Assembly: GCA_951812535.1 (NCBI GenBank)
Contig: CATOSK010000010.1
Coordinates: 85,148 to 149,147, forward strand
Source: an uncultured Dehalococcoidia bacterium
GTDB lineage: Bacteria; Chloroflexota; Dehalococcoidia; Lucifugimonadales; UBA3495
Reading direction: 5' to 3'
Length of the DNA: 64,000 nt
Each line of letters opens with the position of its first letter. The stretch's first letter is position 1. The notes under the pieces were generated by a model. It ran no database searches and had not been told where the DNA came from. It saw nothing but the letters and a program-made list of their open reading frames with translations. This document shows, one piece after another, positions 26,878 through 36,881 of this stretch. Both the position numbers and the translations under genes were made by a program.

Positions 26878-27798
26878 TTATCCGTTGAGGTCGTGGAAAG
26901 CCGCCAGCGCGGCGGTGATGCCGTCACCGACGGCGGCTCCCAGCTGGCGGGTGGAGTCGGCGCGGATGTCCCCGCAGGCGTAGATGTGGGGGAGCTTTGT
27001 CCGCATGTGGATGTCGGTGTAGAGGTGCCCCAGCGCATCCATGTCCAGCAGGTCCTTCAGGTAGTCGGAGTTGGGATGGAATCCTACGTAGATGAAGGCG
27101 GCGGCGGCGGGATAGTCGTACACCTCGCCGCTCTTCAGGTCCTTGACCCGGGCCGCCTCCATTACATCGTTGCCGACGAACTCTTCGACGACGTGGCTCC
27201 ACAGCCACTTGTACTTGGGGTTGTTGAAGGCCCGTTCCTGCAGCACGCGGGTGGCCCGCAATTCGTCCCGGCGGTGTATTACGGTGACGGAGTTAACGAT
27301 CCCCGAAAGGTAGAAACTCTCGTCCATGGCTGCGTCGCCGCCGCCAACGACCACTACATCCTGGCCCCGGAAGAAATTTCCGTCACAGACGGCGCAGTAG
27401 GAGACGCCCCGTCCGGCCAACTCGTCTTCGCCGGTGACGCCCAGCTTGTTGTGGCTTCCCCCTGAAGCGATTATCACCGACTTTGCGGTGTAGGTCTTGC
27501 TGTCCGTGTGGACCACCTTGACCGGTTTGTCGAAATCTTCGACGCCCTCAACCTCGGTATATTCGATCACCGTGCCGAAGCGGGTGGTCTGCTCTTCCAT
27601 CATCTGGGCCAGTTCCTGGCCTTTGACACCCTCGGGAAACCCGGGGTAGTTCTCGATTTCGTCGGTGATAAGGAGTTGCCCGCCCACCCCCAGGGACTCG
27701 ATGAGCACGGTATTCATCATCGCCCGGGTTGTGTACAGGCTGGCGGCCAGGCCGGCGGCGCCCGCCCCGAGGATGATGACGTCATGTTCCGGTTCCAT
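26878..27798 (-). CDS. trxB: Thioredoxin reductase
   Basis: About 306 residues from ATG 27798, preceded by CGGAGTCATCA; an upstream ATG at 27864 would add 22 low-complexity residues. FAD site VIILGAGAAGLAASLYTTRA, redox-active CAVC (Cys135, Cys138 from this start), NADPH site VVVGGGDAAMDES, and the C-terminal FAD motif YACGDIRADSTRQLGAAVGDG. It reduces thioredoxin with NADPH. No thioredoxin gene is adjacent. Confidence 0.95.
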   Translation of the reverse strand: MEPEHDVIILGAGAAGLAASLYTTRAMMNTVLIESLGVGGQLLITDEIENYPGFPEGVKGQELAQMMEEQTTRFGTVIEYTEVEGVEDFDKPVKVVHTDSKTYTAKSVIIASGGSHNKLGVTGEDELAGRGVSYCAVCDGNFFRGQDVVVVGGGDAAMDESFYLSGIVNSVTVIHRRDELRATRVLQERAFNNPKYKWLWSHVVEEFVGNDVMEAARVKDLKSGEVYDYPAAAAFIYVGFHPNSDYLKDLLDMDALGHLYTDIHMRTKLPHIYACGDIRADSTRQLGAAVGDGITAALAAFHDLNG

Positions 27799-27897
27799 TG
27801 ATGACTCCGTTAATTGTTCATTTGCTTGGGATTCGTTTGGATGTGTTTCGTTTGGTTGGGGCACCGCGGGGGCGCCGTTCTCTCGACGCCGGAAGGC

Positions 27898-28842
27898 CTA
27901 GATGGGCACTCCGGCGTGGTCCCGCAGGAACTCAACCGTGTGGGCCAGCCCTTCGTCGAGGCCGACCCGGGGCGTCCAGCCCAGTTCCTCGGCGGCGCGC
28001 CGGCAGTCCAGGATTATCCGGTAGACATCGCCCGGCCTGCTGGGCGCGTGGTCGGCGTTCCAGCGGTACCGGGTGATTTGCTTCAACGCCTGGAATATGT
28101 CGTTGACCGAGGTCCCTGTGCCGGTGCCGATGTTGTAGGCCCGGCCGTCCCCGTGTTCCATTGCCCGGATGTTTGCCTCGACCACATCGTCCACGTAGAC
28201 GAAATCGCGTTCCTGTCCTCCGTCACCAAAGATGCACGGTTGTTTCCCGGCGAGCATCGCCTTGGCAAATATGCCGACGACGCCGGATTCCCCCCTGGGG
28301 TCCTGCCGGGGACCGTACACGTTACCGTAGCGGAGGATGGTGTAATTCAGGTGGTAGGAGCGGGCGTAGAGCTGAATGTACTGCTCCCCCAGGTACTTCG
28401 ACAATCCGTATGGGGAGAGGGGGACGATTCCGGCGTCCTCGGAACAAGGGTTCTCCACCGGGTCGCCATACAGCGCCCCGCCCGTGGATGAGTAGACGAG
28501 CTTTTCAACGCCGGTCTGGCGGGCCGCTTCCAGCAGCCGGAGGGTTCCAATAACGTTGGTCTCTCCGTCGTTGACCGCCCATTTGGTCGAAGCGCTGACG
28601 CTCGTCTGGGCCGCCAGGTGGAACACCACGTCTGGCTGAAGGCGCCGGAACGTGTCCGTCAGGGCTTCGCTGGTGATGTCAACGTGGAAGAAGGTCGCCC
28701 GGTGGTTCAGGTTCTTCAGCTTGCCGGTGCTGAGGTTGTCCACTACGGCAACCTCGTGCCCTTCCTGCAGCAAGCGGTCCACCAGATGGGACCCGATGAA
28801 TCCGGCTCCGCCGGTTACCAGAGCAGTTCCAGCCTTCAACAT
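27898..28842 (-). CDS. NAD-dependent sugar-nucleotide epimerase (UDP-glucose 4-epimerase-like, extended SDR)
   Basis: About 314 residues from ATG 28842, directly behind GAGGAGG; GTG 28860 is an alternative. The N-terminal NAD site is [17 protein letters not shown], the catalytic Ser-Tyr-Lys is in [13 protein letters not shown] and [11 protein letters not shown]. Substrate-side motifs ([20 protein letters not shown]) match the GalE/WbpP-like group. It probably makes UDP-galactose or a related sugar for surface glycans. It is 99 bp from trxB and diverges from hpt. Confidence 0.88.
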   Translation of the reverse strand: MLKAGTALVTGGAGFIGSHLVDRLLQEGHEVAVVDNLSTGKLKNLNHRATFFHVDITSEALTDTFRRLQPDVVFHLAAQTSVSASTKWAVNDGETNVIGTLRLLEAARQTGVEKLVYSSTGGALYGDPVENPCSEDAGIVPLSPYGLSKYLGEQYIQLYARSYHLNYTILRYGNVYGPRQDPRGESGVVGIFAKAMLAGKQPCIFGDGGQERDFVYVDDVVEANIRAMEHGDGRAYNIGTGTGTSVNDIFQALKQITRYRWNADHAPSRPGDVYRIILDCRRAAEELGWTPRVGLDEGLAHTVEFLRDHAGVPI

Positions 28843-28911
28843 GGCCTCCTCACCCCCCACACGGACTCGGCCCTCGTCGCATGTACATATTCAGGCCGGG
28901 AACCCATCAAA

Positions 28912-28949
28912 GTCGACAACAGGGAAACTGTCGACAACGCGAGTATAAT
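28912..28949 (+). promoter_or_regulatory. Candidate operator repeats and -10 element before hpt
   Basis: Two direct copies of GTCGACAAC (28912-28920 and 28930-28938) sit 18 bp apart, just before TATAAT at 28944-28949. No good -35 hexamer is visible, so an activator bound at the repeats is possible. It lies in the gap between the divergent epimerase and hpt genes. Confidence 0.4.
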
Positions 28950-29021
28950 ACCCGCCGTTCTCGGTTCGCACAATGCCCCGAGTGACTGGCTGGACTCAAC
29001 TCTGTGGCCGGTTGAAAACCC

Positions 29022-29570
29022 ATGGAAAATTCGTTCACGCCTTGGCTGTCTCCCGGCGAGATTGGCGCCGCCGTAGACCGCCTGGCAGCCGAGTTGGACC
29101 GCGATTACGAAGGCCGGATGCCGGTGCTGGTTGGTGTGCTCACCGGCAGCTTCATGTTCATGGCCGACCTCGTCCGGCGGATGCGCGTTCCCATCGGTAG
29201 GGTGGACTTCATAAAGGCGGAGAGCTACGGGGCCGGACAGACCAGCTCCGGCAACGCCAGCATCATTTACAGCCCCCCAGGACCGGCGCTGGCGGGGCGG
29301 ACTCTCGTTGTCGTCGAGGACATCATCGACACCGGCATTACCACCACCGCCGTGCTGGAGTGCCTCGGAAAGCACCGGCCGGAGTCCATGGAGGTCTGTG
29401 CCCTGCTGGACAAGCCGTCCCGGAGGCAGGTCGAGGTACCGGTCAAGTACGTTGGTGTGACCATTCCTGACCGCTTCGTCGTGGGGTACGGGATGGACCT
29501 GGACCAGCGTTATCGGGAGTTGCCGGGAGTCTTCTACATCCCACAGGGCGAGGCTCCCGGCCAGGCATAG
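29022..29570 (+). CDS. hpt: Hypoxanthine phosphoribosyltransferase
   Basis: 182 residues, the usual size. The PRPP-binding loop is TLVVVEDIIDTGITTTAVL and the flexible-loop Ser-Tyr pair is in FIKAESYGAGQTSSG. The start segment GVLTGSFMFMADLVRRM and the C-terminal VPDRFVVGYGMDLDQRYREL-type ending (here IPDRFVVGYGMDLDQ) are typical. It salvages hypoxanthine and guanine to IMP and GMP. Monocistronic and divergent from the epimerase. Confidence 0.95.
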   Translation: MENSFTPWLSPGEIGAAVDRLAAELDRDYEGRMPVLVGVLTGSFMFMADLVRRMRVPIGRVDFIKAESYGAGQTSSGNASIIYSPPGPALAGRTLVVVEDIIDTGITTTAVLECLGKHRPESMEVCALLDKPSRRQVEVPVKYVGVTIPDRFVVGYGMDLDQRYRELPGVFYIPQGEAPGQA

Positions 29571-29891
29571 CCGGCTTGGAAGAGCGACTCACCTCTCAAG
29601 GCTATCGCATGGGAAAAATACCACCATGCAGGTGCCGCAGCTCGACACCCATATACCGTATTGTCAACTATTGACTTGGGTAACTTCTTGACTGCCCATC
29701 CCCCCCTTTTTAAGAGGGCGGATGGATCGAGAACGTCAATTGGTCTTCGGGAACCCTCATGCGATTGCCCTGACCCACCTCTGCCGGAGTCTGGCCCGCC
29801 CCGTTGGCGTGTGGTAAAGTTCGGTGCCGGTGGTCCTCCCGGACAGGAACGTAAATTCCCACCGTAAATTCCCCGATGGAGAAGGTCAGGT
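29571..29891. other. Intergenic region with a small palindrome
   Basis: 321 bp between hpt and the GarR-type gene. The only structure noted is the palindrome GTCAA-CTA-TTGAC at 29663-29675, possibly an operator. The region is less GC-rich than its neighbours around 29645-29710. No promoter consensus or small gene could be supported. Confidence 0.45.
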
Positions 29892-30787
29892 ATGGCGGAA
29901 CAAATCGGTTTTGTTGGACTGGGAATCATGGGCAGGCCCATGGCGCGCAATTTGATGAACGCCGGGTACGAGTTGACGGTTTACGACATCGTCGGGGAAG
30001 CCGTCGAGGAGTTGGCGACCGAAGGGGCCAGGCCGGCGTCCTCCAGCAGCGAAGTTGCGGCCAACACCGACAAGATCATAACCATGCTCCCGGATTCGGC
30101 CGACTCGGAGCGGGCCATCCTGGGGCCCGGCGGTGTCCTGGAAGGAGCCAAAGCCGGGTCGGTGGTAATCGATATGAGCTCCATAGCCCCGTCCATGTCC
30201 CAGAAGATCTTCGCCGCGTGTGCCGAGAAGGGCGTCGAAATGTTGGATGCACCGGTCAGCGGTGGTGAGCCCGGCGCCATCGCCGGAACGCTGGCCATCA
30301 TGGTCGGGGGCAAGCAGGAAGTCTTCGACCAGTGCTCTGACATGCTCCGCGTGATGGGCGGCAACGTTGTCCTTACCGGGACGTGGGCGCAGGAAACATC
30401 ACTAAGCTTGCCAACCAGATCATTGTCGCCGCCAACATAGAAGCCTTGAGCGAGGCGCTGGTGCTGGCCCAGAAGGCCGGCGTCGACCCCGAGCGGGTCT
30501 TCAATGCCATCCGCAGCGGCCTTGCGGGCAGCAACGTGATGGATGCCAAGGCCCCCATGATGCTGGAGCGGAACTTCCGGGCCGGTTTTCGCATCCGTCT
30601 GCACCAGAAAGACCTGAGGAACGTCCTCCAGACCGCCCAGGAATTGAACGTGCCGCTTCCCGTAACTGCGCTGGTCCAGCAAATGCTCGGGTCGCTGGTC
30701 AACGACGGGGAGCAGGACCTGGACCATTCGGCGATCCTCCACTTCCTGGAGAACATGGCGGACGTGGAAGTCAAGAAAGGCGGCTGA
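29892..30787 (+). pseudogene. 2-hydroxy-3-oxopropionate reductase/3-hydroxyisobutyrate dehydrogenase family gene, frameshifted
   Basis: The N-terminal part (29892 to about 30383) encodes an NAD(P)-binding domain: IGFVGLGIMGRPMARNLM, DAPVSGGEPGAIAGTLAIMVGG. The rest (about 30383-30787) continues in the next frame with [20 protein letters not shown], holding the family's catalytic Lys, and the C-terminal helical domain. A single missing base near 30382, in ACGTGGGC where ACGGTGGGC is expected, breaks the gene; restored, it is about 298 residues. Without the break it would reduce tartronate semialdehyde or a similar beta-hydroxyacid. Because everything else is intact, sequence error is as likely as real inactivation. 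Confidence 0.88.
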
Positions 30788-30820
30788 ATCGGCCGCCCGG
30801 TAGTCCCAAAGGCGTGGCGG

Positions 30821-30859
30821 AATCCGCCCTCCCAACGAGAGGGCGGATTTTGTTTTGTT
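30821..30859 (+). terminator. Strong rho-independent terminator
   Basis: Perfect 11-bp arms AATCCGCCCTC and GAGGGCGGATT with a 7-base loop, followed by TTGTTTTGTT. It closes the GarR-type gene and insulates the downstream sugar-phosphate operon. Confidence 0.92.
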
Positions 30860-30876
30860 CTCTGGGCCGGATCGGG

Positions 30877-30906
30877 TTGGGGAAATGCCCGGTTAGGTTA
30901 TATAAT
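30877..30906 (+). promoter_or_regulatory. Candidate promoter of the tkt operon
   Basis: TTGGGG (30877-30882), an 18-bp spacer, and a perfect TATAAT (30901-30906). It follows a terminator and precedes tkt by about 110 bp, so it is well placed to drive tkt-tal-pgi and the genes after them. Confidence 0.5.
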
Positions 30907-31014
30907 CGGTGCACACGGCCGGGTGGGGACGAGTGCATCTGTGGCGGGGACCGCTTCTTCAACGGTTGCGCGCTGCCCACCGCTTGCCGCCGTGAGTCCG
31001 TTCGGGGGTTTTGG

Positions 31015-33021
31015 ATGTCCGGCGCCAATCTCGACGAGTTGTGCATCAATACTATCCGGTTCCTTGCGGTAGACGCCGTTGAGCAAGCCAGGTCGGGGCA
31101 TCCCGGGGCCCCGATGGGCGCCGCTCCCGCGGCCTACGTCCTGTGGGACTCCTTTCTCAAGCACAACCCCCTGGACCCCCGGTGGCCCGACCGGGACCGC
31201 TTCGTGCTCTCTGCCGGCCATGCCTCCGCCCTTCTTTACAGCCTGCTGCACCTGACCGGATACGACATATCCCTGGACGACCTGAAGCAGTTCCGGCAAT
31301 TTGGCAGCAAGACCCCGGGCCATCCCGAATACGCTCCCGACTCAGGGATCGAGGTAACTACCGGGCCGTTGGGCCAGGGATTCGCCCACGGGGTTGGTAT
31401 GGCCATTGCCGAGCGGTGGCTGGCTAACAGGTACAACCGGCCCGGCCACGAGATTATCGACCATTACACCTACGCCCTTGTATCCGACGGCGACCTGCAG
31501 GAGGGAGTGGCTGCCGAGGCCGCGTCCCTGGCCGGGACCCTCGGTCTCAACAAGCTCATCTACTTCTACGATGACAACGGCATATCCATCGAAGGCGACA
31601 CGGACATCGCCTTCCTGGAAAACGTGGGCCAGCGGTTCTCCGCGTATGGCTGGCACGTCATCGGCCCGGTCGACGGCAACGACCTCGCCGGAATCGCCGC
31701 CGCCGTCCGGCAGGCCAGGGCGGAGGCGGACCATCCCAGCCTGATTATCTGCCAGACGGTTATCGGGTTCGGCAGCCCCAACAAGGCCGGCACTGGTGGA
31801 GTCCACGGTGAGCCCCTCGGCTCCGAAGAAGCCCAGCTCTCCAAGGAAACCCTGGGTTGGACCTACCCGGACCCCTTCACCATCCCCGAAGAAGCCGGCT
31901 CCCACCTGCGCCAGGCACGGCAACGCGGCAAGGCCTTGCAGGACGACTGGAACCGCCGGCTGGAAGAATACCGCCGCGCCTATCCCGAGGATGCCGGCCG
32001 CTTGGAGGAGGACCTCACCGGAGACCTCCCCGAAGGGTGGGACCGGGAACTGGACACCCTCTTCTCCGGCGGGGCCTCGTCCTTGTCCACCCGGGATGCG
32101 GGCGGCCTCGTGATGAACGCCATATCCCGGACCGTGCCGACCCTGCTGGGCGGGTCGGCCGACCTGGCCCCCTCTACCAAGACGCTGCTGCTGGACCGCG
32201 GCCACTTCGGTCCCGGCGATTATTCCGGTCACAACTTCCACTTTGGTGTCCGGGAACACGCCATGGGGGCCGTGGCCAACGGGATGGCCCTGCACGGCGG
32301 GGTTATTCCTTTCACAGCAACCTTCCTGATTTTCTCCGACTACATGCGTCCCGCCATAAGGTTGGGCGCCCTCATGGGACAGCGGGTGGTCTATGTCTTC
32401 ACCCACGATTCGGTAGCACTGGGGCAGGACGGCCCCACTCACCAGCCCATCGAGCAGTTGCTCGGGCTGAGAGCCATCCCCAACCTGGAAATCATCCGGC
32501 CGGCCGACGCCACGGAAACCGCCGAAGCCTGGAAGGTTGCCCTGAACCGGCGGAACGGCCCCACCGCCTTGGCCTTGAGCCGTCAGAATCTCCCTGTCCT
32601 GGACCGTTCCGAGCTGGCCCCCGCTTCGGAAGCGCAGCACGGAGGTTACGTGCTCTGGCAAGGCGGCCCGTCTCCAGAGGTTATCGTCATGGCATCCGGC
32701 TCCGAGGTTCCCATTGCCCTGGAAGGTGCCAGGATGCTCCAGGAAGAAGGCATCGCGGCCCGCGTCGTCTCCATGCCTGCCTGGGGTCTGTTCGACTCCC
32801 AGCCAGAAGACTATCGGAACAGCGTCCTTCCCCCGGAGGTCAAGGCGCGGGTGTCCATCGAAGCCTCCTCCCCCATGGGATGGGAGCGGTACGTCGGTCT
32901 GGAAGGGACGGCTATCGGCGTCCCCCACTTCGGGGCATCGGCGCCCGGGGACGTCATCTACGAAGAATTCGGCCTGACCGCCGAGCGGGTGGTCCAGGAA
33001 GCCAGGCGGCTGCTGGCCTGA
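31015..33021 (+). CDS. tkt: Transketolase
   Basis: 668 residues from ATG 31015; an open frame extends upstream to 30814 but crosses the terminator and promoter and encodes Cys-rich nonsense. The thiamine diphosphate site is [21 protein letters not shown] with the metal-binding ending [13 protein letters not shown]. Other family motifs are [38 protein letters not shown] and the Pyr-domain [17 protein letters not shown]. It transfers two-carbon units between sugar phosphates and is the first gene of the pentose phosphate operon. Confidence 0.97.
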   Translation: MSGANLDELCINTIRFLAVDAVEQARSGHPGAPMGAAPAAYVLWDSFLKHNPLDPRWPDRDRFVLSAGHASALLYSLLHLTGYDISLDDLKQFRQFGSKTPGHPEYAPDSGIEVTTGPLGQGFAHGVGMAIAERWLANRYNRPGHEIIDHYTYALVSDGDLQEGVAAEAASLAGTLGLNKLIYFYDDNGISIEGDTDIAFLENVGQRFSAYGWHVIGPVDGNDLAGIAAAVRQARAEADHPSLIICQTVIGFGSPNKAGTGGVHGEPLGSEEAQLSKETLGWTYPDPFTIPEEAGSHLRQARQRGKALQDDWNRRLEEYRRAYPEDAGRLEEDLTGDLPEGWDRELDTLFSGGASSLSTRDAGGLVMNAISRTVPTLLGGSADLAPSTKTLLLDRGHFGPGDYSGHNFHFGVREHAMGAVANGMALHGGVIPFTATFLIFSDYMRPAIRLGALMGQRVVYVFTHDSVALGQDGPTHQPIEQLLGLRAIPNLEIIRPADATETAEAWKVALNRRNGPTALALSRQNLPVLDRSELAPASEAQHGGYVLWQGGPSPEVIVMASGSEVPIALEGARMLQEEGIAARVVSMPAWGLFDSQPEDYRNSVLPPEVKARVSIEASSPMGWERYVGLEGTAIGVPHFGASAPGDVIYEEFGLTAERVVQEARRLLA

Positions 33022-33087
33022 TGGATGAGTTCCCCCGCCCGCGGACGTCACCCAGGGCATCCACGATAGTTTAATCGGGAGTTAGTC

Positions 33088-34209
33088 ATGGCCAATGCGA
33101 TACGACATGCCAACCAACAGGGGCAGTCCATCTGGTACGACAACATCCAGCGGGGGATGATCGAGTCGGGGGAGTTGAAGCGCCTGATTGATCTTGGTGT
33201 CAGCGGTCTGACCGCCAACCCCACCATCTTCGAGAAGGCCATATCCGGCAGCAACGACTATGACGACGCCCTGGTGCGGCTGGCTGCGGAAGGGGCCGGC
33301 GTCAACGATATCTACGAGTCGCTGGCAATGACCGATATTCGCTCCGCCGCCGACCTGCTCCGCAACGCCTACGACGGCACCGGCGGGGTCGACGGCTACG
33401 CATCGCTGGAAGTCAGCCCCCACCTCGCGGCCGATACGGAGGGAACGGTGGCCGAGGCCCGCCGGTTCTTCAGGGAGTTGGACCGCCCCAACGTCCTCAT
33501 CAAGGTCCCGGCCACTCCCGAAGGTATTCCGGCCATACGCCAACTTATCGGAGAAGGGGTCAACGTCAACGTCACGTTGATTTTCTCCCTGGAAACCTAT
33601 CTCCAGGTACAGGAAGCCTACATCTCCGGCCTGGAGGATCTGGCTGCAAAGGGAGGGGACCTGGGCAAGGTGGCGTCGGTGGCATCCTTCTTCGTCAGCC
33701 GGGTGGATACCGCAGTGGACGGCGCCCTCGCTTCCGCCAATGGGGCCGCGGACTCCTCCCTGATGGGCAAGGCTGCGGTGGCCAACGCCAAGCTGGCCTA
33801 CCGCGCTTTCCAGGAAACCTTCGGGTCGGAGCGGTTCTACAAGCTACGGGAGATGGGCGCCCGGGTGCAGCGGCCGCTGTGGGCCAGCACCGGCACCAAG
33901 AACCCGGAGTACAGCGATGTGCTCTATGTTGAAACTCTGATGGGCCCAAACACGGTAAACACCATGCCCGACGTTACCCTGGACGCCTTCCTGGACCACG
34001 GCGAGGTCGCCCTGGCCGTTACCGAAGGCGTGGCCGAAGCTGAACGGATGCTGGCCGGAGTGGCTGGTGCCGGCATCAGTCTGGACGCCATCACGGATCA
34101 GCTCCTCGCTGACGGGGTCAAGGCCTTCGCCGATTCCTTCGACCTGTTGATGGAAAATATCGAGCAGAAGCGTTCCCAACTCATGCTGACCCAGGCCACG
34201 GGCGACTAG
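33088..34209 (+). CDS. tal: Transaldolase
   Basis: 373 residues, the long TalB-like/Tal-Pgi-related class. The Schiff-base lysine is Lys139 in RPNVLIKVPATPEGIPA, preceded by VSGLTANPTIFEKAISGS and followed by NVNVTLIFSLETYLQVQEAY. It exchanges three-carbon units between sugar phosphates with transketolase. It lies 66 bp after tkt and only 5 bp before pgi. Confidence 0.96.
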   Translation: MANAIRHANQQGQSIWYDNIQRGMIESGELKRLIDLGVSGLTANPTIFEKAISGSNDYDDALVRLAAEGAGVNDIYESLAMTDIRSAADLLRNAYDGTGGVDGYASLEVSPHLAADTEGTVAEARRFFRELDRPNVLIKVPATPEGIPAIRQLIGEGVNVNVTLIFSLETYLQVQEAYISGLEDLAAKGGDLGKVASVASFFVSRVDTAVDGALASANGAADSSLMGKAAVANAKLAYRAFQETFGSERFYKLREMGARVQRPLWASTGTKNPEYSDVLYVETLMGPNTVNTMPDVTLDAFLDHGEVALAVTEGVAEAERMLAGVAGAGISLDAITDQLLADGVKAFADSFDLLMENIEQKRSQLMLTQATGD

Positions 34210-34214
34210 CGGCC

Positions 34215-35822
34215 GTGGTCGACTCGCCTTCTTCCGCAGTGGGTCTGCCGGGCCTGGAGGCGCAGCTTGATAACCTGCGTCGGGGGGAAGCCGTCCGGCG
34301 CATCTGGGAACGGGACCACACGGTCTGGAGCCCCGACCCTGCGGAGATCAGCGACCGGCTGGGCTGGCTGACTGTCCCCAGCGTCCTGCGCCGCCAGATC
34401 CCCCTGCTGGAAGGGTTCGCCCAGGGCGTCCGGGACGATGGGTTCAAGCATGTGGTCCTCCTCGGGATGGGCGGGAGCAGCCTGGGGCCGGAAGTCCTGC
34501 GGCAGACCTTTGGCAGCGCGGCCGGGTTCCCCGAACTCATAGTCCTGGACTCCACCTTCCCCGGCGCGATCCGCTCCGTCGGAGAGAGTATTGACCCGGC
34601 CCGTACCCTGTTTCTCGTTTCGTCCAAGTCCGGCACCACCATCGAACCCAACACTCTTTACGCCCACTTTCAGTCCCGGGTGGAAGCTGCCGTTGGGAAG
34701 GACCGGGCCGGCCGGCATTTCGCGGCCATCACCGACCAGGGCACGCCGCTGGCCCGCATGGCAGCCAACAGCGGATTCCGGCGCGCCTTCCTCAACCCTC
34801 CCGATATCGGAGGGCGGTACTCCGTGCTGTCCTACTTCGGGCTGGTACCGGCGGCCCTCATCGGAATGGACCTTGAAGCTCTGCTGGACCGGGCCGACGC
34901 CATGGCCGATGCCTGCCGCATCGAAACCCCGTTGGGAGAAAACCCTGGCGCGCTGCTGGGGGCATTCCTGTCTGCGGGATGGGTGTCAGGGCAGGACAAA
35001 ATGACCCTCCAGACCCCTGCGGACGTCTCGGCTTTTGGCCTGTGGGTGGAACAGATGTTGTCCGAGAGTTTGGGGAAAGAGGGCAAGGGATTAGTCCCCG
35101 TCGTAGGAGAGCCGGAGCGGGCCTTGCGGTACAGCGGGGCTGACCGGCTCCACATTCGGTTGACTTTGGATGATTCTGACGGCAACTCCTTCGGAGAGAC
35201 CGGCGGAGGACCGGGGGACGATGCCCTCCGCATCCCGCTCCGGGACACTTACGATCTGGGTGGTGAGTTCTTCCGTTGGGAGTTCGCCACGGCGGTGGCC
35301 GGAGGGCTCATGGGCGTTCACCCCTTCGACCAGCCCGACGTGCAATCGGCCAAGGACCAGACCGACCGGTTCCTGGAAAGCCCGGCGTTAGCCGCCGGCG
35401 ACATCGAGGCATCCACCATCGATGGATACCTGCATGAAGCGTCCGCAGGGGACTACCTGGCCGTCCTGGTCTACGGTGAACAAACGCCGGCGCTGGACCG
35501 GGCGCTTTCCGGGCTGCGGGCTGTGGTATCCCAACGGAGGGGTTTGCCCACGACTGTGGGATACGGCCCCCGCTACCTCCATTCCACCGGGCAGCTCCAC
35601 AAGGGTGGCGCGAACTGCGGCATATTCCTGGTGTTGACCTGCGACCCCGTGAAGGATGTGCCGGCGCCCGGTTACGAATTCTCCTTCGGCGAGTTGAACC
35701 GGGCCCAGTGGATGGGCGACTTCCAAGCCCTGCGCACCCTGGGACGGCGCTCAGCCTGGATGGACCTGGGAACCGATCCCTGCGCCGGTGTCGCTCACCT
35801 GGCCAGGAGGGTTGGAGGATGA
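34215..35822 (+). CDS. pgi: Glucose-6-phosphate isomerase
   Basis: 535 residues from GTG 34215. The sugar-phosphate isomerase (SIS) site is VVLLGMGGSSLGPEVLRQTF and LFLVSSKSGTTIEPNTL. The active-site segment DKMTLQTP and the GPRYLHSTGQLHKGGANCG motif with the proton-transfer His are also seen. It resembles the Pgi half of the fused Tal-Pgi proteins known in several bacteria; here tal and pgi are separate but nearly abutting, either an unfused ancestor or a split fusion. It links glucose-6-phosphate and fructose-6-phosphate. Confidence 0.94.
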   Translation: MVDSPSSAVGLPGLEAQLDNLRRGEAVRRIWERDHTVWSPDPAEISDRLGWLTVPSVLRRQIPLLEGFAQGVRDDGFKHVVLLGMGGSSLGPEVLRQTFGSAAGFPELIVLDSTFPGAIRSVGESIDPARTLFLVSSKSGTTIEPNTLYAHFQSRVEAAVGKDRAGRHFAAITDQGTPLARMAANSGFRRAFLNPPDIGGRYSVLSYFGLVPAALIGMDLEALLDRADAMADACRIETPLGENPGALLGAFLSAGWVSGQDKMTLQTPADVSAFGLWVEQMLSESLGKEGKGLVPVVGEPERALRYSGADRLHIRLTLDDSDGNSFGETGGGPGDDALRIPLRDTYDLGGEFFRWEFATAVAGGLMGVHPFDQPDVQSAKDQTDRFLESPALAAGDIEASTIDGYLHEASAGDYLAVLVYGEQTPALDRALSGLRAVVSQRRGLPTTVGYGPRYLHSTGQLHKGGANCGIFLVLTCDPVKDVPAPGYEFSFGELNRAQWMGDFQALRTLGRRSAWMDLGTDPCAGVAHLARRVGG

Positions 35823-35890
35823 GTCTCCCGACGGGCGGTATCGGGCCGCGTCTCACGTTGACGAATCCATAACGGAAGGTGCGGGGTTTG

Positions 35891-36811
35891 ATGATGACCA
35901 GCAATGACTTGGGCTACCGGAAGGACCTGTTCATCCTTCCCTTCGATCACCGGGGGTCCTTCGAGGCTGGACTCTTGGGTGTCCGGGATGGACAGGTCAG
36001 TGACGACCAGACCCGCGAAATCTCCTCCGCCAAGCGCATTATTTATGACGCTTTTCTGGAGGCCAGCACCCGGGGTGACGTCAGCTTGCAGGAATCGGCA
36101 ATCCTGGTGGACCAGCAGTACGGGGCGGAGATCCTGGCCGATGCCCATCATCAGGGTATCACCTCCTGCACCTGCATCGAGAAGAGTGGCCAGGAAGTTT
36201 TCGACTTCGAGTACGGCGACGCCTTCCTTTCCAGGCTTCAGGAGGCCCGTGTCACCTTCGGAAAGGTGCTGGTCCGGTACAATCCTGAAGGCGACCCAGG
36301 GGTGAACCAGGCCCAGCGGGACCGCTTGAAGATGGCCTGCGATGCCGTTCGCGGGGCGGGCCTGAAGTTCATGTTCGAATTGCTGGTTCCGGCAACCCCT
36401 GGGCAGTCCGAGCATGCCGTCGGCGCCTACGATACCGGCCTTCGTCCAGCCTTGATGGCCCGGGCAATGGAGGAACTGCAGGCGGACGGCATCGAACCGG
36501 ACGTCTGGAAGGTAGAGGGGATGGACGACCTGGAATCCGCCAGGTCCGTTTCCGCTCAGGCCCGTTCCGGCGGCCGCGACGGCGTGGGCTTGATTATCCT
36601 GGGACGGGGCGAGGACGCCGCCAAGGTGGACCACTGGCTGACCGTCGGAGCCCAAACCCCCGGGTTCATCGGATTCGCCGTGGGACGCACCACCTTCTGG
36701 GGTCCTGTGGTGGAATGCCAACAGGGGTCAATCTCACGGGAAGAGGCGGTGACGAGGATCGCGGACAACTACACTCATTTCCTGAGGCTGTTCACCGGGG
36801 CTCGGGGTTAA
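35891..36811 (+). CDS. DUF2090/IolC C-terminal-type aldolase
   Basis: About 306 residues. Motifs LFILPFDHRGSFEAGLLG, SAILVDQQYGAEILADA, TCIEKSGQEVFDFEYG, FELLVPATPGQ and PDVWKVEGMDD belong to the DUF2090 family, the aldolase half of IolC-like proteins acting on 2-deoxy-5-keto-gluconate 6-phosphate. In this operon it lies between pgi and gnd, so a different sugar phosphate may be used. The start is taken at ATG 35891 behind GCGGGG; GTG 35879 and ATG 35894 are alternatives. Confidence 0.8.
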   Translation: MMTSNDLGYRKDLFILPFDHRGSFEAGLLGVRDGQVSDDQTREISSAKRIIYDAFLEASTRGDVSLQESAILVDQQYGAEILADAHHQGITSCTCIEKSGQEVFDFEYGDAFLSRLQEARVTFGKVLVRYNPEGDPGVNQAQRDRLKMACDAVRGAGLKFMFELLVPATPGQSEHAVGAYDTGLRPALMARAMEELQADGIEPDVWKVEGMDDLESARSVSAQARSGGRDGVGLIILGRGEDAAKVDHWLTVGAQTPGFIGFAVGRTTFWGPVVECQQGSISREEAVTRIADNYTHFLRLFTGARG

Positions 36812-36881
36812 CGTTCTTCGGGTAGACGATACTACGCCCTCTTGAGAGTCGGCGTTTGGCATTTGGAAGAAGGTGCGGATA

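Noticed and set aside
30814..31014. Upstream extension of transketolase by 67 residues
   Set aside because: It would span a strong terminator and the likely promoter and encodes non-homologous sequence.
34215..35822. A fused Tal-Pgi protein
   Set aside because: tal ends with a proper stop and pgi has its own GTG; the frames are not continuous.
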